Origin: Calothrix sp. 336/3
GTDB taxonomy: Bacteria; Cyanobacteriota; Cyanobacteriia; Cyanobacteriales; Nostocaceae
Direction: 5' to 3'
Assembly (NCBI RefSeq): GCF_000734895.2
Contig: NZ_CP011382.1
Span: 3,016,700 to 3,080,699 of the forward strand
DNA length: 64,000 nucleotides
The notes below the pieces were generated by a model, which saw only the letters and a program-made list of their open reading frames with translations, was not told where the DNA came from and did not search any database. Within the stretch, counting starts at the first letter, position 1. Each line of letters opens with the position of its first letter. The translations under genes and the position numbers were made by a program. Below, one piece after another: positions 8,991-16,884 of the stretch.

Positions 8991-10922
8991 ATGAAAATAT
9001 TGCTTGTAGAAGATGATGACTTACTAATTAAAGTCCTAACCAAAAATCTGGCAACCCATCACTATGTTGTAGATGTGGTCAAAGATGGGGAAATGGGTTG
9101 GACTTATGGTTCTACCTTTGAGTATGACCTGATTGTTCTCGATATTATGCTGCCCAAATTAGATGGTATCAGTTTATGTAAACGTTTTCGTACAGAAGGC
9201 TACACCCTGCCAATTCTATTACTCACTGCCCAAGATACAATTACTGCCAAAGTCCAAGGATTAGATGCAGGGGCAGATGACTATATGGTGAAACCCTTCG
9301 ACTCTGTAGAACTAATTGCCAGGATTCGGGCTTTATTGAGACGAGGTAGCGCTAATCCTTTTCCTTTACTCACTTGGGGTGATTTACTCCTCAACCCTAG
9401 TACCTGTGAAGTTACCTATAATGGTCGTCCCCTGAACCTGACAACCATGGAGTATGATTTATTGGAACTACTCCTGCGGGACTGTCAGCACGTTTTTAGC
9501 ACAGAAGAACTTTTAGATAGGTTATGGTCTTCAGAGGAATTTCCCTCCCAGGCAACGGTACGTTCCCATATTCGTCGGGTTCGACACAAGTTAGTTTCTG
9601 CCGGAGCGCCCCAGGATTTCATTGCTACCATGCATGGTAGAGGTTACTACTTAAAAGCACCGAGTGGTGAAGAATCTACTGTCACAACTGTTCCAGAGCA
9701 TAGTTCTCAGAATCCCTCAGTCAAAACTCAGTTTCAAGAAAGTCTTAAGGATGTACCAAAGCATATTCCTCCAGTTGACTCCCAGCAACAATACCTGGCT
9801 TTCCTGAATGAGACTTGGACAACAAACAAGCCCAAAAGTCTGGAACAGATAGCAATTTTGCTCCAAGCAGTCAGAGACTTACAAGCTAATCAACTTAAAC
9901 CCTCACAGCAGTTGCAGGCACAACAGATCGCTCATAAACTTGCAGGTAGTTTGGGAATCTTTGGGCTGACTAAGACAATGCACCTGGCACGGCAATTAGA
10001 ATATTGGCTAGGGGGGCGTGAACCTCTGCAAGCAAAACATGCACCTTTGATGAGAACTTTGGTGACTGCTCTCCAGGAGGAGATTGATCACACAACCCTG
10101 ATTGAAATGTCTCAGATTCCCAGTGGTCAGTCACCTTTGCTACTACTGATGAGTTCAGATACGGAATTTAACCAGTCTTTAGTCTCTGTAGCAGCCAGTC
10201 GAGGAATTCGCCTAGAAATTGCTCCGGTAGGGGATATGGCTCAAACCACGTTGATAGAGGAGTCTATTTTTGATTTTGTGGGTCAACAACCCGATGTCAT
10301 TCTGTTGCGGTTTCCTGCAATTGCGTCCCCCATACCCCAAGGGAGTAAATTTTGGGAAATATTGCAGACATTAGCACAGCGTTACCCCAATTTACCAATT
10401 ATTGTCATGGGCGATCGCGATGAATTAGACGATCGTTTGCAGGTAATGCGACGGGGTGGAAAACTGTTTTTGGTGACACCAACTCCACCGGAGCAAGTTA
10501 TTGATGCTGTTGTGAATCTGTTACGAGGTGATAAAATTCCCCACAAGGTGATGATTTTGGATGATGACCAAAATTGGTTAAGCAACCTCCCAACTCTACT
10601 CAAACCTTGGGGATTTAAGGTGACAACCCTTGCCGATCCACTACAGTTCTGGACGGTTTTGCAAGCAGTTACCCCCGATGCCCTGATTTTAGATGTGAAT
10701 ATGCCAAATATTAATGGCTTTGAACTGTGCCAAATTCTCCGCAGTGACCCCCATTGGCAGCGTCTGCCTGTATTATTTCTCAGTGTGTTGACAGATGCCA
10801 CAAGCCAGAATCAAGCTTTTAGCGTTGGTGCTGATGACTATTTGTGTAAACCTGTGATGGGAGTCGAATTAGCTAACCGGATTCTCAGCCGTTTACAGAG
10901 AGTCCGAGCTTGGGCTATTTAG
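8991..10922 (+). CDS. rcaC: RcaC-like response regulator (receiver-wHTH-Hpt-receiver)
   Basis: The 643-residue protein contains an N-terminal receiver with Asp51, an OmpR/PhoB winged helix (about 125-222), an Hpt domain with His315 (AHKLAGS), a degenerate receiver-like segment without phospho-Asp (about 381-510), and a C-terminal receiver with Asp568 (LILDVNMP). Domain order, length and residue positions match RcaC of chromatically acclimating cyanobacteria (about 651 residues, D51, H316, D576, from memory). RcaC binds L-boxes to activate red-light genes and repress the cpeC operon. Two L-box matches are found nearby, upstream of pcyA and of cpeC. The ATG at 8991 is chosen over an upstream TTG because it starts the canonical MKILLVEDD. 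Confidence 0.8.
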   Translation: MKILLVEDDDLLIKVLTKNLATHHYVVDVVKDGEMGWTYGSTFEYDLIVLDIMLPKLDGISLCKRFRTEGYTLPILLLTAQDTITAKVQGLDAGADDYMVKPFDSVELIARIRALLRRGSANPFPLLTWGDLLLNPSTCEVTYNGRPLNLTTMEYDLLELLLRDCQHVFSTEELLDRLWSSEEFPSQATVRSHIRRVRHKLVSAGAPQDFIATMHGRGYYLKAPSGEESTVTTVPEHSSQNPSVKTQFQESLKDVPKHIPPVDSQQQYLAFLNETWTTNKPKSLEQIAILLQAVRDLQANQLKPSQQLQAQQIAHKLAGSLGIFGLTKTMHLARQLEYWLGGREPLQAKHAPLMRTLVTALQEEIDHTTLIEMSQIPSGQSPLLLLMSSDTEFNQSLVSVAASRGIRLEIAPVGDMAQTTLIEESIFDFVGQQPDVILLRFPAIASPIPQGSKFWEILQTLAQRYPNLPIIVMGDRDELDDRLQVMRRGGKLFLVTPTPPEQVIDAVVNLLRGDKIPHKVMILDDDQNWLSNLPTLLKPWGFKVTTLADPLQFWTVLQAVTPDALILDVNMPNINGFELCQILRSDPHWQRLPVLFLSVLTDATSQNQAFSVGADDYLCKPVMGVELANRILSRLQRVRAWAI

Positions 10923-11128
10923 GGAAACTACAACTTATCGTTAAGATAATCGCGATCGCTCACCAGGAGGGTTGCGGGTTGCGATAGTCTTTTAAGTAGC
11001 ATTAGGGTTTGACGCTTGTCATTAAAATCTGTGTGAGAAGTCCAAGTTATGACTTAAACAGTTATGATGGAGGATTTTCTTGACTCAATTCCCTTGTACC
11101 ATGGATTCTTGCCTCTGCTCCCTTGATG

Positions 11129-11146
11129 CTGCACACATTTTGCACG
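11129..11146 (+). promoter_or_regulatory. L-box (RcaC operator) in the pcyA promoter
   Basis: CTGCACA-CATT-TTGCACG matches the L-box consensus TTGCACA-N4-TTGCACA in 12 of 14 fixed positions and lies 48 bp before the pcyA ATG, in the same orientation as the gene. A TATAGG hexamer directly downstream (11151-11156) could serve as the -10 element. An L-box in this orientation is what is described for red-light-activated genes. Confidence 0.7.
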
Positions 11147-11193
11147 CACTATAGGGCAAGGTAAGTATTAATCCTATACTCAAAGAGAAGCGT

Positions 11194-11937
11194 ATGTTGA
11201 AGTCTATGGAAGCGTCGTTAAGAAGCCGTCAGCATCCTCTAATCCACAGGTTGGCGGATTGTATTGAAGAAGTTTGGCACAAATACCTGGATATCTCCCC
11301 CTACTCTGTACCAGAGGGTTTAGGCTATGTTGAAGGGCACCTGGAAGGCGAACGACTGATTATTGAAAATCATTGCTACCAGGCTCCCCAATTTCGCAAA
11401 CTGCATTTAGAACTGGCTCAAGTTGGCAACGGCTTAGATATTCTCCACTGTGTCATGTTTCCCAACCCCGAATATGCCCTACCCATATTTGGTACAGATT
11501 TAGTTGGCGGACGAGGAGGAATCATTAGTGCAGCGATCGCCGATCTATCTCCCGTCAATAGCGATCGCACTCTCCCCCAACCCTACTATCAAGCATTATC
11601 TGTCTTGTCTGATGTCCCCTTTTCCCAACCACGAGCTTTACCAGAATGGGGCGATATCTTTTCTGATTTTTGTCTATTCGTCCGTCCCGGAGATGCTCAA
11701 GAAGAGGATAAGTTTTTCAATCGGGTTCGGGAATTTTTAACCATCCATTGTCAGATTGCTAGCCAAGAACAACCTCTCACCTCTAATCTTGACATCACAA
11801 AGGTGATAGCAGGTCAACGCAATTATTGTACAAAACAACAACAAAATGATAAAACTCGCCGCGTACTAGAAAAATCCTTTGGTGCAGAGTGGGCAGATCG
11901 CTATATGAATACAATGCTCTTTGACTATGTAGCTTAA
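11194..11937 (+). CDS. pcyA: Phycocyanobilin:ferredoxin oxidoreductase PcyA
   Basis: The 247-residue protein is full length for the ferredoxin-dependent bilin reductase family. It reduces biliverdin IXa to phycocyanobilin in two two-electron steps. The catalytic residues known from Synechocystis PcyA (Glu76, His88, Asp105) correspond here to Glu73, His85 and Asp102, all with the same offset of three. The gene lies downstream of rcaC with its own L-box promoter, so phycocyanobilin supply is expected to rise in red light. An AAGAGAAG ribosome site precedes the ATG. It converges on the cpe operon. Confidence 0.95.
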   Translation: MLKSMEASLRSRQHPLIHRLADCIEEVWHKYLDISPYSVPEGLGYVEGHLEGERLIIENHCYQAPQFRKLHLELAQVGNGLDILHCVMFPNPEYALPIFGTDLVGGRGGIISAAIADLSPVNSDRTLPQPYYQALSVLSDVPFSQPRALPEWGDIFSDFCLFVRPGDAQEEDKFFNRVREFLTIHCQIASQEQPLTSNLDITKVIAGQRNYCTKQQQNDKTRRVLEKSFGAEWADRYMNTMLFDYVA

Positions 11938-12054
11938 AATCAGCCTATCCTTGGTTGCCCCAAAAATATGGCAATATCATGTCTGCTTCAACCTCATCAT
12001 CTTTTTTGAGTTTGGTGATGGGGTATAGCTAATCTAGTTTGAAAATTTGTAGCC

Positions 12055-12336
12055 CTACAAAGTACCTGACTCTAATTGCTCTAGATATATGAAATCAGGA
12101 GACTTGACACCAGCTTCTGCTCTTATCTTCACCAACTGAGGCGATTCAAAAAACCGCTTAGCATCATCTATTGATGTCCAGGAAGAAAAATGTACGACTT
12201 TGTTGGGATTATCGACATATTTTAAAACCTGATATACTTTCTCTCCAGCTTCTGCGCGTATATCAGCAGCCTCATCAAAAACTTTTTTCCATGATGCATA
12301 ATCTTCAACTTCATGAATAATCAACACATACTGCAT
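12055..12336 (-). CDS. Antibiotic-biosynthesis-monooxygenase (ABM)-like small protein at the end of the cpe operon
   Basis: A 93-residue dimeric alpha/beta-barrel (ABM-like) protein: strand YVLIIHEVEDYASWKKVFDE, a helix, and the strand VVHFSSWTSIDDAKRFFES are typical. The family includes small oxygenases and haem-degrading enzymes, but the Asn/Trp/His set of IsdG-type haem oxygenases cannot be recognised, so no reaction is assigned. It starts 19 bp after the cpeR stop and is probably the last gene of the operon, which links its expression to green light. No role in bilin metabolism is established. Confidence 0.7.
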   Translation of the reverse strand: MQYVLIIHEVEDYASWKKVFDEAADIRAEAGEKVYQVLKYVDNPNKVVHFSSWTSIDDAKRFFESPQLVKIRAEAGVKSPDFIYLEQLESGTL

Positions 12337-12355
12337 AATCTATTCCCAAATCAGT

Positions 12356-12718
12356 TTAAGCTTCTGGGTCAAAACGAGTGCGAAAACCACCATATTTTAC
12401 CCAATATTGCTTGAGATTATGACAAGGTGTATGCAAACTAGCTTTTGCCCGATATAAGATGACTTGACGGTGATCACCCATCCAAATTTTATCAATCGGG
12501 TCAACGGAAATGACACTTCCTCCCAAAGCTGCAACGCACTGGGAAAAGCGCTCAACAGCACTATAATCTACAGTTTCAAATACAAAAAAATTACCTGAAC
12601 ATATCAAATGCCGACTGCGAATCCAGCACTGCATTTTTTTCTGCGCTTCTGGGGGTAGCATATTCGCTTTAATAGATTCCAGGGCAGGTTGAGTATCATA
12701 GGATATTTGGGACTTCAT
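12356..12718 (-). CDS. cpeR: CpeR, activator of phycoerythrin genes
   Basis: Starting at MKSQIS the protein has 120 residues. It has the conserved CpeR-type core (PPEAQKKMQCWIRSRHLICSG, then WMGDHRQVILYRA and HNLKQYWVKYG). CpeR is encoded at the end of the cpeCDESTR operon in Fremyella and is required for expression of cpeBA in green light. The start lies 23 nt inside cpeT, indicating translational coupling; an ATG-less upstream extension is rejected. No DNA-binding fold is evident from the sequence. Confidence 0.85.
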   Translation of the reverse strand: MKSQISYDTQPALESIKANMLPPEAQKKMQCWIRSRHLICSGNFFVFETVDYSAVERFSQCVAALGGSVISVDPIDKIWMGDHRQVILYRAKASLHTPCHNLKQYWVKYGGFRTRFDPEA

Positions 12719-13313
12719 GGGCAAAACTCTCCCGTTTTTCAAAACACAAAGGACCAAAGGTAGAACCCCAAACTTGCTCGTGTGTATTTACATCCATCCC
12801 TTTATCTAGACTTACCCAGGTAGTTTCTGTAATTTCTACAAAACTATCGAGATAAGTTTGGCGACCATTTTTTTCAATTAAGCATTGATTCCCTGGTTCT
12901 ACACTTCCTTGAAACTTATCTCCATCTCGTTTAAAAACCATTGAGCAGTTATATCGCCGCTCTATACAATCTATATTTATGGTTTTGAGAATACTTAATT
13001 CACGGGCTGCACCAGCATAGAAAATAGCATTCTTTAAACTGTAATTTTCGATATAAATCTGATTTCCTTGATCGACTAAACGATGTACTCCCTGTCGATA
13101 AGGTCTCCACAAATCATAGTCATATACCTGTTCTGAATACATCCCAATCCCAGAGAAAAATTCCCAGGGTAAGGGACGAAAAAAAACATGGATATGGGCG
13201 TAATCCTTAGGGTTTGCAGATGCCTGTTGATAATTGCTGAAATCCCCTGCCATCCATCTAGCTAAGGTGACTAGATTATTGCTCTCGTGGTTATCGGCTG
13301 GTAAAGAAGACAT
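12696..13313 (-). CDS. cpeT: CpeT, CpcT/CpeT-family bilin lyase
   Basis: The 205-residue protein has the CpcT/CpeT calycin-like pattern: LARWMAGDFSNYQQA near the N-terminus, then HIHVFFRPLPW, FSGIGMYSEQVYDYDLWRPYR and the conserved RRYNCSMVFKRDGD segment. Family members attach a bilin to, or chaperone it towards, the beta-subunit Cys-155-type site; CpeT is associated with phycoerythrin. It lies in the order cpeS-cpeT-cpeR as in Fremyella, but 468 bp after the cpeS stop, so an internal promoter is possible. Confidence 0.88.
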   Translation of the reverse strand: MSSLPADNHESNNLVTLARWMAGDFSNYQQASANPKDYAHIHVFFRPLPWEFFSGIGMYSEQVYDYDLWRPYRQGVHRLVDQGNQIYIENYSLKNAIFYAGAARELSILKTINIDCIERRYNCSMVFKRDGDKFQGSVEPGNQCLIEKNGRQTYLDSFVEITETTWVSLDKGMDVNTHEQVWGSTFGPLCFEKRESFAHEVPNIL

Positions 13314-13861
13314 AGTAATGGGTAATGGGAGTAAATTGAGATTTTTCTCTTGAAGACATACAAGTTATTTTTATAATTGATATATTTCAAAACCTTATCC
13401 TGAGTAATCAATTAATTTATTTTTATTAGCAGATAAACGCCATAATTTTATATCTCTTACTTAGAGAAAATAGAAACTATCTATAGATTTTTTAACATAG
13501 TTCTTTCTACTGTGTATCGCAAAATATTGCATAAAACTAGGCACTTTTCCCGACAAAAGTATTCTTTTTTAATCATATTTTCCCATCAAAACATAAGATA
13601 AAAAGCCGGTTTTTACCTAGTTTAATAGTTGTTATCTTTTGTGCAACTGGAGATGATTACTCAAAAAATAGCACAGGGAAAAATAGCCCCAAAATAAATT
13701 AAGAAGAAATGATAGCAAATTGCTTCTTAATTTCGTCTATTTTGAAAACCGTAGCTTGTAACTTGAGATATTGCTTCCTGGGGTTGCAATGACAGAATCT
13801 ACTTGTGATGGTGGGCAATGTTTAGAGATTTCAAGGGAGAAATTAGAGAATAATTTCAGCC
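13314..13861. other. Intergenic stretch between cpeS and cpeT
   Basis: This AT-rich gap of 548 bp interrupts the operon. Close to cpeT there is a TAATGGGTAATGGGA repeat (near 13316-13331). No terminator hairpin with a T-run, no L-box and no credible reading frame were found. A secondary promoter for cpeT-cpeR is the most likely content, by inference only. Confidence 0.4.
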
Positions 13862-14392
13862 TCAAGTCTCAACATTTTGACGAATCTCTGAGGAAAAGGA
13901 AGCAGTGACAACTCCCGTACCAGCACTGGTTTTAATTAAAGAAACCCGACAACGGACATTAGGGTTGACAAACCAGATTTTTTCTTCAGCCGCAGCCCGT
14001 TCATAGGGAGTGACGAGAACGAAAGTACCGTCTTCTGTGAAGTAATATTCACCAACGGCAGCAATGGTTTCAGCATACCCTTGATCGCGTAGGAGTTTAC
14101 CGCGATGGGAATCTTTTGGATCTGGTACAGGAACTAATACACAGCTCCCTTTGATTTCACTATCATCCCAGTCTGATTGACCTTCCCAGGTCATACGAAA
14201 GGGGGAAACCACCGTCTGTGGATCAACGTCATAGCTTTTACATAGGTCAATCACTGCGGAGTCATCATCTGCAAGGGATATGATGTCAATTTCCGACTGT
14301 ACTGCTTCAAAATGGCTAAAAGCCAAATGATGGGCACTACGTTGCGATCGCCAATGTCCAACAGAACTGGCTACAAACTCCTGAATATTCAT
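13862..14392 (-). CDS. cpeS: CpeS, phycoerythrobilin lyase (CpcS/CpeS family)
   Basis: The 176-residue protein begins MNIQEFVASSVGHWRSQRSAHHLAF, the typical CpcS/CpeS opening, and carries the conserved FRMTWEG.SDWD and YYFTEDGTFVLVTPYERAAAEEKIWFVNPNVRCR segments of the lipocalin-like barrel. CpeS attaches phycoerythrobilin to Cys-82-type sites, mainly of the beta subunit. The start is the ATG at 14392 just behind an overlapping TTG. It follows the CpcD-domain gene by 55 bp in the cpe operon. Confidence 0.9.
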   Translation of the reverse strand: MNIQEFVASSVGHWRSQRSAHHLAFSHFEAVQSEIDIISLADDDSAVIDLCKSYDVDPQTVVSPFRMTWEGQSDWDDSEIKGSCVLVPVPDPKDSHRGKLLRDQGYAETIAAVGEYYFTEDGTFVLVTPYERAAAEEKIWFVNPNVRCRVSLIKTSAGTGVVTASFSSEIRQNVET

Positions 14393-14447
14393 CAACTCTT
14401 TGTCCGTTTACATCTATTTTGACAATGGGGAAAGGGTAAAAGGATAC

Positions 14448-14876
14448 TTACCACTCCTCGGTAAAGGTGTACTCTGCTGAGTTCAAAACAGCGATAAACT
14501 CTTGCTCTTGCTGAATTGGTGTTGCCGTCGGGCTAGGGCTAGAATGTTGTAATTCCTCAGTTTCGTTATGAGAAGAGATAGATACAACCTCCTGGGGTGA
14601 AGAAGTCAAAGCATGGGTTTGAGTAATTTCAGACAGGGGTTGAATAGACTCAAGGGATGGTGCTGGAGAGTGAGAAAATGGCAGACTAATGTTAGTAATC
14701 TTGCCACCAAGGCGATGGATACTCTGAATTGTTTGAGAGAGACAACTATAAGGAATTGTGATTGTATATTTGCCTCTGTGCATCATCCCTTGATAAGAAC
14801 CCCCTGTGACCTCAACCCTGACTCGGCGACTATTATAGTCACTGAGATCGCTAGGAGAAATAATCGTGTTTGCCAT
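14448..14876 (-). CDS. CpcD-domain small linker with long Ser/Pro/Thr-rich tail
   Basis: The protein has 142 residues. Residues about 17-65 match a CpcD rod-linker/capping domain (RRVRVEVTGGSYQGMM, then KYTITIPYSCLSQTIQSIHR and LGGKITNIS). The remaining 75 residues are low complexity (Ser, Pro, Thr, Gln, Glu) and end in an acidic aromatic segment (EYTFTEEW). It sits between cpeE and cpeS. A plain CpcD/CpcD-like cap is about 80 residues, so the tail is unusual; it might tether or cap phycoerythrin rods. This gene is extra compared with the classical cpeCDESTR order. Confidence 0.75.
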   Translation of the reverse strand: MANTIISPSDLSDYNSRRVRVEVTGGSYQGMMHRGKYTITIPYSCLSQTIQSIHRLGGKITNISLPFSHSPAPSLESIQPLSEITQTHALTSSPQEVVSISSHNETEELQHSSPSPTATPIQQEQEFIAVLNSAEYTFTEEW

Positions 14877-14963
14877 ACAAAATTACCTGAAATTCGATGC
14901 TTCACGATAGCAACTTATCATCAACCTGAATCTCGGAACAACCGAATTCTTGAGTAAATTACA

Positions 14964-15057
14964 TTGATCTATCTGAGGCATGAATTAAGTTAATTTTTGT
15001 CAAGCAAATATTGATCTATCTGAGGCATAAATTAAGTTAATTTTTGTCAAGCGAATG
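14964..15057. repeat. Tandem duplication of a 47-bp unit upstream of the CpcD-domain gene
   Basis: Positions 14964-15010 and 15011-15057 are two head-to-tail copies beginning TTGATCTATCTGAGGCAT, differing at only a few positions. They lie in the 339-bp gap between cpeE and the CpcD-domain gene, 88 bp before the latter's start. The remainder of the gap shows a weak ACATAG/CTATGT hairpin near 15161-15186 but no T-run terminator. Confidence 0.9.
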
Positions 15058-15215
15058 ATTATTTTGGAGCCATATTGTGGTCTATTGCGTATCTATGACT
15101 CTATAAATACATAGGGCTTAACCTAAGAAACTTTGGTTTTGCTGCCGCCAATCTCAACATAGAGTTTTGTCGATAACTATGTGGGAATGGGAAACATCCT
15201 AGCCTGTATTAAGTA

Positions 15216-15974
15216 TTAACCGACTTCAGTGATACTGAGAATTTTGCCCCCAGTTTTTTGGATGTTTTGAATTTTTTGGGATAGCTGATTGTATCCAACT
15301 TCAAAAGTTGCCATACTCTGAGTCACCCGTGTACCGAAATTGGCTTTGGATATGGTCAGACGGAAACGTTTACCTGTATTGCTAGAGGTTCCAGAACCGT
15401 GAGATGGAGAAACAATCTTCGTTGCGAGATTACTGCCAATATCGCTGATTAATTTTGCGGATTTGCCCAAATCATTAGCAGCAAATCCACGCATTAAGGC
15501 AAATGTGCGGTTAAAACCAACATTCTTGATACCTGCTTGGGTACGATTACCACGGGCAGAAGGCACAATATTTTCACCAAAGCTCTTAATATATTCGTCG
15601 CTGCCTATGTAGGAGTTGATTTCCGCTTCGTAGCCCTGTGTGTTGTAAATTTGTACGTGCTCTGCAATTTCTGCTTGATCTTGGGGGGCGCGACCGAGCA
15701 AATGTTTAAAATTCAATTCGATAAAACGGTAGGGAGAAGAAGTTTCAAAAAATAGCGATCGGTATAAGTCAGATTGAGCCACTGCACGGACAAATTCTTT
15801 TACAGTGATATCGCCATTTCGTAATTGTGACTCTGCACTGGTAAGTCTTTGGTTCTCAAAGATATGGGCATTGCCTAGTACCTGACGATATACAGCACGG
15901 ATGATAGCTTGCAAATCATCTTCGCTGGCGTTAGGGCGTAATTCAACGGATTCTGCTTCTATCCACAGCGCCAT
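15216..15974 (-). CDS. cpeE: CpeE, phycoerythrin-associated rod linker
   Basis: The start at 15974 (MALWIEAESVELRP) is fixed by a perfect AGGAGG ribosome site; the longer open frame upstream is not coding. The 252-residue protein has the Pfam00427-type linker domain (about 18-150; QVLGNAHIFENQRL, FKHLLGRAPQDQAEI, YIGSDEYIKSFGENIVP) and a C-terminal CpcD domain (about 200-252, ending GGKILSITEVG). Such linkers join phycoerythrin hexamers in phycobilisome rods. It is third in the operon after cpeC and cpeD. Confidence 0.9.
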   Translation of the reverse strand: MALWIEAESVELRPNASEDDLQAIIRAVYRQVLGNAHIFENQRLTSAESQLRNGDITVKEFVRAVAQSDLYRSLFFETSSPYRFIELNFKHLLGRAPQDQAEIAEHVQIYNTQGYEAEINSYIGSDEYIKSFGENIVPSARGNRTQAGIKNVGFNRTFALMRGFAANDLGKSAKLISDIGSNLATKIVSPSHGSGTSSNTGKRFRLTISKANFGTRVTQSMATFEVGYNQLSQKIQNIQKTGGKILSITEVG

Positions 15975-16094
15975 ATGAATGCCTCCTAAAATTAGGATTG
16001 TTGTTTGATAATTTTTGAAAAACTGAAAATTAATTAAACAGAGATAATCATCGAAGGTGGGCAGCACACCCACCCTCTGAAAACCCACTAGAAA

Positions 16095-16844
16095 TTAGGC
16101 AATTTCGGTAATGCTCACGATTTTGCCAGAGGTGCGATTGATTCGCTGAATTTGTGGGGTCATTTTACTTGCCGACACGATGTACTCAGTGGTGCTGATG
16201 CGGCGGGGACTATCGAATTTAGAACCTGTCACTACGATTTTGAACCGTTTTTCAGTACCAGAACCGATGACAGTTGCTGTTGAAGCTTGAATGGTGTTGG
16301 CGCTGTTAGTAGCGACTGCATAAACCAATTGAGCAGATTTGACTGCGCTGTCAATTTGTGCAGGACCGCGATCGAGGGCAAATATGCGGTTGTAGCCAAC
16401 TTGTTTGGGGTTAGCTTCGCTGTTTTTGCCGCGATAGTAGGGCACTACATTTTCGCCAAAGGCTGCTTGATATTCACTGCTATCGATGTAGGAATCGATT
16501 TCAGCTGCGTAGCCTTCAGCTACAGTGCGAACGATATGTTCAGAAACTTCTCTTTGGTCTTGGGGTGCGCGACCGAGCAAGTGGAGAAAGTTCAATTCTA
16601 CAAAGCGGTAGGGGGCGCAAGACTCAAAGTAGCGGGTACGATAAAAATCGGACTTGGCAACAGCACGGACAAATTCTCGCACAGTGATAGAGCGATCGCA
16701 CAATTGGGACTCTGCTGTCACCAAGCGCTCACTTTCCATCACATGGGGATTACCCAATACTTGCTTGTAAACTGCCCGAATAACTGTCTGGATTTCTTCC
16801 AAACTGCTGGTGGGCCACAGTTCAATCATTGTTAAGGATGTCAT
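16095..16844 (-). CDS. cpeD: CpeD, phycoerythrin-associated rod linker
   Basis: The 249-residue rod linker has the same two-domain layout as its neighbours: linker domain about 14-145 (QVLGNPHVMESERL, FLHLLGRAPQDQREV, YIDSSEYQAAFGENVVP) and a CpcD domain about 197-249 (TSGKIVSITEIA). A GAGGAGAT ribosome site precedes the ATG. It lies 40 bp after cpeC and 120 bp before the cpeE start. Each linker is thought to define the position of one phycoerythrin hexamer along the rod. Confidence 0.9.
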   Translation of the reverse strand: MTSLTMIELWPTSSLEEIQTVIRAVYKQVLGNPHVMESERLVTAESQLCDRSITVREFVRAVAKSDFYRTRYFESCAPYRFVELNFLHLLGRAPQDQREVSEHIVRTVAEGYAAEIDSYIDSSEYQAAFGENVVPYYRGKNSEANPKQVGYNRIFALDRGPAQIDSAVKSAQLVYAVATNSANTIQASTATVIGSGTEKRFKIVVTGSKFDSPRRISTTEYIVSASKMTPQIQRINRTSGKIVSITEIA

Positions 16845-16884
16845 AGGAATCTATCTCCTCAAGTTTGGTAAGTTTTTCGGCGAT

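Noticed and set aside
13789..13908. 39-codon plus-strand frame in the cpeS-cpeT gap with two Cys
   Set aside because: It overlaps the end of cpeS in antisense, has no ribosome site and no family resemblance.
14613..14957. 114-codon plus-strand frame opposite the CpcD-domain gene
   Set aside because: Antisense to a gene with a clear domain and operon context; translation shows no domain.
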